NCBI GenBank assembly: GCA_913775005.1
Contig: CAJYKY010000071.1
Span: forward strand, 1 to 5,774
Length of the DNA stretch: 5,774 nt
DNA from: an uncultured Achromobacter sp.
GTDB taxonomy: Bacteria; Pseudomonadota; Gammaproteobacteria; Burkholderiales; Burkholderiaceae_B
Reading direction: 5' to 3'
This document shows positions 5,641 through 5,774 of the stretch, piece by piece. Both the position numbers and the translations under genes were made by a program. Under the pieces are notes generated by a model. It ran no database searches, was not told where the DNA came from, and was given only the letters and a program-made list of their open reading frames with translations. Numbering within the stretch: the first letter of the stretch is position 1; the number at the start of each line of letters is the position of its first letter.

Positions 5641-5774
5641 ACGCGCGGCTGCTTATCGTGACGCCCGGCATGTTGACCACCGTGCAAGACAGGGGCCGGC
5701 CCGGCCATGAACACATGGGCGTGCCGCCTTCTGGCGCGATGGACCCGGGCGCGCTGCGCCTGGCGAATGCGCTG
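5637..5774 (+). CDS. pxpC: 5-oxoprolinase subunit C, N-terminal part (cut by window edge)
   Basis: Only the first 46 residues are in the window; the frame is open to the edge. The segment contains TVQDRGRPGHEHMGVPPSG (15-33) followed by AMD, a very characteristic N-terminal block of PxpC/KipA-family proteins. These are also labelled biotin-dependent carboxyltransferase or allophanate hydrolase subunit 2 family. PxpC pairs with PxpB to form the part of 5-oxoprolinase that completes ring opening of 5-oxoproline to glutamate with ATP. The ATG at 5637 overlaps the pxpB stop as ATGA (5637-5640) and follows a strong Shine-Dalgarno. Whether the rest of the gene is intact, and whether more operon genes follow, cannot be seen. 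Confidence 0.92.
   Translation, partial: MNARLLIVTPGMLTTVQDRGRPGHEHMGVPPSGAMDPGALRLANAL

Noticed and set aside
1..5774. Mobile element, CRISPR, tRNA or phage signals
   Set aside because: No transposase, terminal repeats, spaced direct repeats, cloverleaf or phage-like genes were seen. Base and codon use look even across the window.

Overview
This GC-rich window, with codons that mostly end in G or C and tightly packed coupled genes, looks like the chromosome of a beta-proteobacterium. The protein sequences fit the Achromobacter/Bordetella (Alcaligenaceae) type, but that placement is inference from style and not proven. No RNA gene, mobile element, CRISPR array or plasmid feature was seen.

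Layout: (1) positions 1-95 hold the last codons of a + strand gene that began outside the window. (2) Positions 89-865, minus strand, hold pxpA, a LamB/YcsF family 5-oxoprolinase subunit A, which converges on and slightly overlaps the first gene. (3) Positions 866-1010 are a divergent control region. It carries a perfect 11-bp inverted repeat (911-933) plus a third half-site one helical turn away, the best regulatory signal in the window. (4) Positions 1011-4876 encode a complete PotD/PotB-PotC/PotA-like ABC importer: a secreted substrate-binding protein, a single 568-residue permease that fuses two permease domains, and an ATPase. A GC-rich stem-loop lies between the binding-protein and permease genes. 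(5) Positions 4873-5640 (pxpB) and 5637-5774 (pxpC, cut by the window edge) follow with ATGA start/stop overlaps.

How it fits together: the importer and PxpB/PxpC appear to be one transcription unit, and PxpA is transcribed away from it across a shared control region. PxpA, B and C together form the ATP-dependent enzyme that opens 5-oxoproline (pyroglutamate) to glutamate. The simplest reading is a catabolic or salvage cassette that imports 5-oxoproline, or a related lactam or amide, and hydrolyses it in the cytoplasm. The enzyme family assignment is strong. The transporter's substrate is a guilt-by-association prediction. All genes belong to known families, and I do not see a wholly new system. 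The novelty lies in the transporter/enzyme pairing, the variant PxpA motif and the operator.
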